DNA of 53,222 nucleotides from Gammaproteobacteria bacterium (GTDB taxonomy: Bacteria > Pseudomonadota > Gammaproteobacteria > Arenicellales > UBA868). Of the stretch, positions 48,535 through 53,222 are shown one piece after another; within the stretch, counting starts at the first letter, position 1; each line of letters opens with the position of its first letter. The stretch lies in assembly GCA_016776875.1 (NCBI GenBank), contig JADHSN010000001.1, positions 1 through 53,222 of the forward strand. The letters run 5' to 3'. The notes beneath the pieces were generated by a model. The model worked only from the letters and a program-made list of their open reading frames with translations. It was not told where the DNA came from and did no database searches. Both the position numbers and the translations under genes were made by a program.

Positions 48535-51123
48535 TTAAATGACCACATTCACTAATTTGCCGGGTACGACAATCACTTTGCGAACATCGTGATCACCAAT
48601 ATGCCGGGCAATTGTCTCATCAGAAAGAACAGCTTCCCGAATCTCAGACTCATCCGCTTCTGAACGAATCTCAACATGCCCGCGGAGCTTTCCATTAACT
48701 TGCACCACCAGAGATTGTGTTGCTGACACCAGGGCACGCTCATCCACCTCAGGCCATGGCGTATCAAGAAGATCTCCCTTCATATCAAGGGCCTGCCATA
48801 GGGCGTGACATAAATGAGGTGTAATAGGCGCAAGCACCCGAACCAAGATACCGAGGGCTTCTCGCATCACCGCGATTCGCTTGTCATCAGCGCCCGGTTT
48901 AAAACGATCAAGCGCATTGAAACTTTCCATGCAGGCAGCAACCACGGTATTAAATTGCCCGCGATCCATATCACGGCTTATTTTCTGTAACGCCCCATAC
49001 AACACTCGCCGCAGCGCCTGACTTTCCTCATCAAGATCCGCCGGCACGCCTCGATCAACGGACACCTGTTCCAGATTCGAGTGCACTAAAGTCCACAGTC
49101 GCCGCAAGAAACGCTGCGATCCGGCGACAGCATCATCATTCCATTCCAGCGCCTGGTCAGGCGGCGCCGCAAACATCGTAAATAAACGAACCGTGTCGGC
49201 CCCGTAGCGATCCACTAGGGTTTGCGGGTCCACGCCGTTGTTCTTGGACTTGGACATGGTCGTCCAGCCTGTTGCATTCAATGCAACGCCATCCGAGAGG
49301 CGGCGGGCGCCCAACGTTTTGCCTTTTGCATCTTTCTCGGTCTCGACGTCTTCAGGTTTGACCCAAACACGCCCATGCTCCGTACTATCGTGGTAGTACG
49401 CCTCCGCCAGAACCATGCCCTGACAAAGCAATTTGGTCGCCGGCTCATCGCTGTTCACAAGACCGATATCCCGCATCAGTTTGTGCCAAAAACGGAAATA
49501 CATAAGGTGTAACACCGCATGCTCGATACCGCCGATATAGTGATCAACCGGCAGCCAGTAGTTCGCCCGTTCATCGAGCATACCGTCAGCACCCGGTGTG
49601 CAATACCGTGCGTAATACCAACTGGACTCCACAAAAGTATCAAACGTGTCGGTCTCCCGCTCAGCGTCCTTGCCACATTGCGGACACGTTGTCTTGCGCC
49701 ATTCAGGATCAGCCTTGATCGGGGATTGCACCCCCATAAAAGTCACATCCTCGGGCAACAGCACGGGCAAGTCTTTTTCAGGCACCGGCACCGCGCCACA
49801 CGCATCACAGTAAATCACCGGCACGGGGCATCCCCAATAGCGCTGGCGAGAAACACCCCAGTCTCGAAGGCGATAGTTCACTTTGCGTGTTCCAATGCCT
49901 TTTTCTTCAATAAAATCAGCAATGCGCTCAAACGCATCCTTGAAAGGTAAGCCACTAAACGATCCCGAGTTCACCGTCACTGCGTCTTCTTTAGCCGGCC
50001 ATGATGCCTCGATCACGTCGATCTCAGTGTCGTCCGCAGGCCTGACCACCTGAATAATCGGAAGGGAATAACGCGTTGCAAACGCATGGTCTCGCTCGTC
50101 GTGAGCCGGCACCGCCATGATGGCGCCCGTGCCGTAGCCCATCAGAACAAAATTGGCGACCCAAACCGGAATTTTCTCCCCGCTAAGGGGATTGATCGCA
50201 TCGAGTCCGAGGGATACGCCTTTTTTCTCAGCGGCCTCAAGATCGATCTCGCTAACGCCGCCACTGGCACACTCTGCAACAAATGCTTTTATTTCGGGAT
50301 TGTCGGCCGCAGCGGCAACAGCAAGCGGATGATCCGCGGCCACGGCCATAAAAGTCGCCCCAAAAATGGTGTCCGGCCGGGTCGTAAATACCCTGAGTGG
50401 CTCACCGCCATCGGCCAGGGCAAAGTCGACCTCCAGCCCGGTTGATCGTCCAATCCAGTTACGCTGCATCGTTTTGACCGAATCCGGCCAACCCGGCATT
50501 TCGTCAAGATCCTTAAGCAGTTCATCGGCATATGCAGTAATCCGGATAAACCATTGCGGAATTTCCCTTTTTTCAACCACAGCGCCCGAGCGCCAGCCTT
50601 TTCCATCGATCACTTGTTCATTAGCCAACACCGTCTGATCAACGGGGTCCCAATTGACCACGGCATTTTTTCGATACGCGAGTCCTTTTTCGATCAACTG
50701 ACCAAAAAACCACTGCTCCCAACGATAGTAATCCGGGCGGCACGTTGTGACTTCGCGCGTCCAATCATAAGCAAAACCCATCCGGCGCAGCTGCCCGCGC
50801 ATATGCTCAATGTTTTGGTACGTCCATTCGGCCGGCGGCACGGCACGCTGGATCGCCGCGTTCTCGGCGGGAAGCCCAAAGGCATCCCAACCCATCGGTT
50901 GCAACACATTGCGCCCGAGCATCCGCTGATAGCGGCTAATGACATCGCCAATGGTGTAGTTACGAACATGCCCCATATGTAACTGCCCGGAAGGATAAGG
51001 CAACATCGAAAGACAGTAATATTTTTCGCGGGTGGGGTCTTCCTCAACCTCAAAACTTTTCTGCTCATCCCACCAGGCTTGAACAGTCGTTTCCAATTGT
51101 TGGGGCGAATAATCGGATTCCAT
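48535..51123 (-). CDS. leuS: leucyl-tRNA synthetase
   Basis: LeuRS charges tRNA-Leu. The 862 residues match the family length (~860). Visible motifs are MLPYPSGQLHMGHVRNYTIGDV (HIGH-type), an editing domain with TTRPDTIFGATFMAVAADHPLA and a class Ia core with GGIEHAVLHLMYFRFWHK and TMSKSKNNGVDP (KMSKS). The C-terminal LVVQVNGKLRG is also standard. The gene is upstream of lptE/holA with one extra gene between. Confidence 0.97.
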   Translation of the reverse strand: MESDYSPQQLETTVQAWWDEQKSFEVEEDPTREKYYCLSMLPYPSGQLHMGHVRNYTIGDVISRYQRMLGRNVLQPMGWDAFGLPAENAAIQRAVPPAEWTYQNIEHMRGQLRRMGFAYDWTREVTTCRPDYYRWEQWFFGQLIEKGLAYRKNAVVNWDPVDQTVLANEQVIDGKGWRSGAVVEKREIPQWFIRITAYADELLKDLDEMPGWPDSVKTMQRNWIGRSTGLEVDFALADGGEPLRVFTTRPDTIFGATFMAVAADHPLAVAAAADNPEIKAFVAECASGGVSEIDLEAAEKKGVSLGLDAINPLSGEKIPVWVANFVLMGYGTGAIMAVPAHDERDHAFATRYSLPIIQVVRPADDTEIDVIEASWPAKEDAVTVNSGSFSGLPFKDAFERIADFIEEKGIGTRKVNYRLRDWGVSRQRYWGCPVPVIYCDACGAVPVPEKDLPVLLPEDVTFMGVQSPIKADPEWRKTTCPQCGKDAERETDTFDTFVESSWYYARYCTPGADGMLDERANYWLPVDHYIGGIEHAVLHLMYFRFWHKLMRDIGLVNSDEPATKLLCQGMVLAEAYYHDSTEHGRVWVKPEDVETEKDAKGKTLGARRLSDGVALNATGWTTMSKSKNNGVDPQTLVDRYGADTVRLFTMFAAPPDQALEWNDDAVAGSQRFLRRLWTLVHSNLEQVSVDRGVPADLDEESQALRRVLYGALQKISRDMDRGQFNTVVAACMESFNALDRFKPGADDKRIAVMREALGILVRVLAPITPHLCHALWQALDMKGDLLDTPWPEVDERALVSATQSLVVQVNGKLRGHVEIRSEADESEIREAVLSDETIARHIGDHDVRKVIVVPGKLVNVVI

Positions 51124-51190
51124 ACGATTTCCAGTCAGGGGCGGTGCTGCTCAATTCATCGCAGCGCGGTCGCAATATTAAAATGCGAAT

Positions 51191-51487
51191 CTAGTTTTCT
51201 TTTTTATCTTCGGGGGCCGGCCAGTCGGAGAAGGGGAAAGGCCGCTGATCCGAATTGAACGTCACATACTGAAGCGCCGAAAACGTGAAGGCATTCAGAT
51301 CAGCCAAGAAATTCCGAAGCCGGTCTGGATCCTCCCCGGTCACCAATCGGGCGACAAATATGAAAAGTGCGCCCAAACCGGTCAGCAACAACACAATCTC
51401 AAAGACCACGACAAAATAAAGCAGCATAAAAAGCAGTCGGACCCAAAGTGATCCGTTAAGCACTCGCTCTCGCATGTCAACACTCAT
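51191..51487 (-). CDS. DUF4389 membrane protein
   Basis: A 98-residue protein with two adjacent membrane segments (LLFMLLYFVVVFEIVLLLTGLGALFIFVARLV) followed by LRNFLADLNAFTFSALQYVTFNSDQRPFPFSDWP. This is the typical DUF4389 layout. The function is unknown; homologues occur in many proteobacteria. It is 67 bases upstream of leuS. Confidence 0.85.
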   Translation of the reverse strand: MSVDMRERVLNGSLWVRLLFMLLYFVVVFEIVLLLTGLGALFIFVARLVTGEDPDRLRNFLADLNAFTFSALQYVTFNSDQRPFPFSDWPAPEDKKEN

Positions 51488-51608
51488 TGGCTTTCTCTAT
51501 TCAAAAAGGGACGCTTAAGAAGCGGAGAGATTTTACACCATCAATGGTCACACCAAACGCCGGCCAAGCCCTTAATTAGCTGCAGTCCTGCCCGATCACA
51601 ACCGTTCG

Positions 51609-51923
51609 TTACCCTTCAAAAGCAGTCAGATGGGTACTGCAGCGCCAACAAATCTCGAAGGTGGCCGGATTGGATTCGCCGCATTGCTCACAATCGATAT
51701 TCTTTTCCGGTGCGCGCTCATATTCTTCAATAATCGACCGGGCCAGTGAGCACTGCTGTTCGCGGACAATCCAGACTTCAGGCCAAACTGCAGTGGCGGC
51801 AAGTTCACCAAGACCTCCCGCCGCATGCTCATTAAAGGTGTGGCAATGAATGCCGACCGCCTCGAGCATCTGTTGAACCAGGCGGGCCTCACTGAGCGTG
51901 GATGCGGTATAAACCCGTTGCAA
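51609..51923 (-). CDS. DUF2007-type protein with a C-terminal zinc ribbon
   Basis: A 104-residue protein beginning MQRVYTASTLSEARLVQQMLEAVGIHCHTFNEHAAGGLGELAATAVWPEVWIV, the DUF2007 (putative signal-transducing) pattern, followed by a zinc-ribbon-like CEQCGESNPATFEICWRC with two CxxC pairs. The start is a TTG directly before the conserved sequence; no ATG is available there and no clear ribosome site is seen. Role unknown. Confidence 0.75.
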   Translation of the reverse strand: MQRVYTASTLSEARLVQQMLEAVGIHCHTFNEHAAGGLGELAATAVWPEVWIVREQQCSLARSIIEEYERAPEKNIDCEQCGESNPATFEICWRCSTHLTAFEG

Positions 51924-51947
51924 AGTAATCGCGCGACTTAGCGCGCA

Positions 51948-53207
51948 TTAGGAATACAAGTGTGCTCGAGACGCCGCGAGCTTGTTATTCCGCTCACGCG
52001 TGAATACGACCTGAAAAAGCTGGAGTGCGCCGGAAAGAAAAGCCGCCTTGGAGCCCGCCAAATAAAGGCGCCACGCGCGGGTAAAGTTTTCATCAAACTG
52101 CTCGGTCACTTGTTGGTGTGAAGCATCAAAACGCGATAGCCAAGCCTCCAGCGTCTTCGCATAATGCAGGCGAAGATTTTCCACATCCAAAACAGAGAAA
52201 CGATGCGGCTCAAAAATATCCATCATCTCACCCAGCGTCGGAGGATAGGCGCCGGGGAATATTCGTTTCTCGATCCAGGCATTCATGAGCCGGGGTCGAT
52301 TTCGGCCAATGGTATGTATCAGCCCACGGCCTTCAGCCGTTAGGCAGCGATCCACGACATCCCCAAGGTCTGGATAGTGATCAAGTCCCACATGTTCAAG
52401 CATGCCCACCGAGACAAACGCGTCATATTCGCCCTTGATGTTCCGGTAATCATCAAGCACATAGCTCACGCGATCATCGTAGCCCTCCGATTTGGCGCGG
52501 TCCGTTGCGTAGCGAACCTGCTCGGCGGACACATTCCACGAGGAAACGGTCGCACCGTAGTGAAGCGCCATATGTCTTGCCAGACCGCCCCATCCACATC
52601 CGGCTTCTGCCACTCTATCCCCGGGGCGCAACTGCAGTTTTCGACAGACATGATCCATCTTGGCCTGCTGCGCCGCTTCGATCTCCATTGCGTCTTCCGG
52701 AAAATAAGCGCAGGTGTACTGCATCTCACGATCCAGCCACAGCTTGTAAAAATCATTGCCGATATCATAGTGGTGATGAATATTTTCGCGAGACCCAGCC
52801 GGTGTATTGGCGCGCGGCGATCGTTGCTGAACTCTTTTGACCACCTTGAAGATACCCTTGGGCTCTGGCGTCTGATAGACCTCGATCAAAAATCCGATTA
52901 AATCGCCTTCAACCGTGATCTCGCCAGTCGAAAAGGCATCACCAAACCCCACATCCCCTTGCCGCAGCAGATTCGTAAGGGCGAGGCGGGAGTGAATATG
53001 GACCGTTGCGACAGAAGAACCGTGACTCGGCTCAATCCGAAACCCGTCCCACAGTTCAACCGCGTATTGACGGGGGGCCATCGCGTGAATCACGCGGGCT
53101 AGCAGGTATCTCTCGTACGCGCGGGAAGGGTTGGATCCTTGCAATCGTCGAGTCGCACTTCGGGCGTCAGCTTTTTCTTGATCAAAGACGGGGTTAGGAG
53201 TCGCCAT
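51948..53207 (-). CDS. cfa: cyclopropane-fatty-acyl-phospholipid synthase family protein
   Basis: A SAM-dependent methyltransferase that adds a methylene group to unsaturated membrane lipids. The 419 residues have an N-terminal lipid-binding domain (GDVGFGDAFSTGEITVEGD), ENIHHHYDIGNDFYKLWLD, MQYTCAYF, the SAM motif VAEAGCGWGGLARHMA, VSVGMLEHVG and GRGLIHTIGRN. At the site of the E. coli catalytic cysteine (C354) this protein has serine (YLAGSKAAFLSGALQLFQVVF); serine is common in related branches. The ATG at 53207 follows a TTG one codon earlier. Which lipid it acts on is not known. Confidence 0.88.
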   Translation of the reverse strand: MATPNPVFDQEKADARSATRRLQGSNPSRAYERYLLARVIHAMAPRQYAVELWDGFRIEPSHGSSVATVHIHSRLALTNLLRQGDVGFGDAFSTGEITVEGDLIGFLIEVYQTPEPKGIFKVVKRVQQRSPRANTPAGSRENIHHHYDIGNDFYKLWLDREMQYTCAYFPEDAMEIEAAQQAKMDHVCRKLQLRPGDRVAEAGCGWGGLARHMALHYGATVSSWNVSAEQVRYATDRAKSEGYDDRVSYVLDDYRNIKGEYDAFVSVGMLEHVGLDHYPDLGDVVDRCLTAEGRGLIHTIGRNRPRLMNAWIEKRIFPGAYPPTLGEMMDIFEPHRFSVLDVENLRLHYAKTLEAWLSRFDASHQQVTEQFDENFTRAWRLYLAGSKAAFLSGALQLFQVVFTRERNNKLAASRAHLYS

Positions 53208-53222
53208 CAACGTACACGCCAG

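Noticed and set aside
52377-52901. 174-residue frame opposite cfa
   Set aside because: Antisense to the conserved SAM and lipid-binding motifs of cfa; treated as a shadow.
1-53222. CRISPR arrays, prompted by the Cas6-like gene
   Set aside because: No regularly spaced repeat units were seen in any intergenic region; nearly all sequence is accounted for by genes.
1-53222. tRNA, rRNA or insertion sequences marking island borders
   Set aside because: None recognised by eye; gene-free gaps are short and lack cloverleaf-like or terminal inverted-repeat structure.

Overview
The window looks like chromosomal DNA of a sulfur-oxidising gammaproteobacterium. The reasons are a complete reverse-type dissimilatory sulfite reductase operon (dsrABEFHCMKLJOPNR) including dsrEFH and dsrL, which mark sulfur oxidation rather than sulfate reduction; a soxXYZAB set with no soxCD in view; a tusA-dsrE2 pair; and housekeeping blocks with gammaproteobacterial order (kdsD-lptC-lptA-lptB-rpoN-ptsN, and leuS-lptE-holA-proA-nadD-rsfS-rlmH-maf-rng). 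Base composition is moderate and fairly even. I recognise no tRNA, rRNA, insertion sequence, prophage or CRISPR array. I cannot name the genus.

Layout. 1-1498 (minus): DUF72-like gene overlapping an RND/MMPL permease that runs off the left edge. 1615-9535 (plus): lipopolysaccharide export and Kdo genes, sigma-54, and a PTS-type phosphorelay (ptsN, HPr, enzyme I) ending in an S24-fold mini-protein. 9532-11275 (minus): a NarL/NarX-type two-component pair, co-directional with and downstream of the dsr operon. 11416-23862 (minus): the 14-gene dsr operon. 23863-24307: a 445-base divergent regulatory region with two copies of a palindrome. 24308-30655: a cassette of unusual genes (TauD-like dioxygenase, two unknowns, a Cas6/Cmx6-like protein, a cysteine-free DsrC paralogue, several small or unknown conserved-looking proteins, and a probable dsrS). 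30652-34772 (minus): soxXYZAB with a terminator between soxA and soxB. 35016-37873: BepA-like protease and an aminotransferase. 38084-38848: tusA-dsrE2 behind a structured leader. 38915-53207 (minus): a 2OG oxygenase, nitrilase, RNase G, maf, rlmH, rsfS, nadD, proA, holA, lptE, an MDR oxidoreductase, leuS, two small DUF proteins and cfa.

How the genes fit together (known biology plus inference). SoxXA, SoxYZ and SoxB would oxidise thiosulfate in the periplasm; without SoxCD the sulfane sulfur would be stored or passed on. TusA and DsrE2, then DsrEFH, relay cytoplasmic persulfide sulfur to DsrC. DsrAB, fed electrons/acceptors through DsrL, oxidises it to sulfite. DsrMKJOP connects DsrC to the quinone pool. 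DsrN amidates sirohaem, and DsrR and DsrS are accessory factors.

The best candidate for something undescribed is the 24308-30655 cassette. It sits between dsr and sox and combines a Cas6-fold protein with no CRISPR array, a DsrC lookalike that has lost every cysteine, and several proteins I cannot assign.
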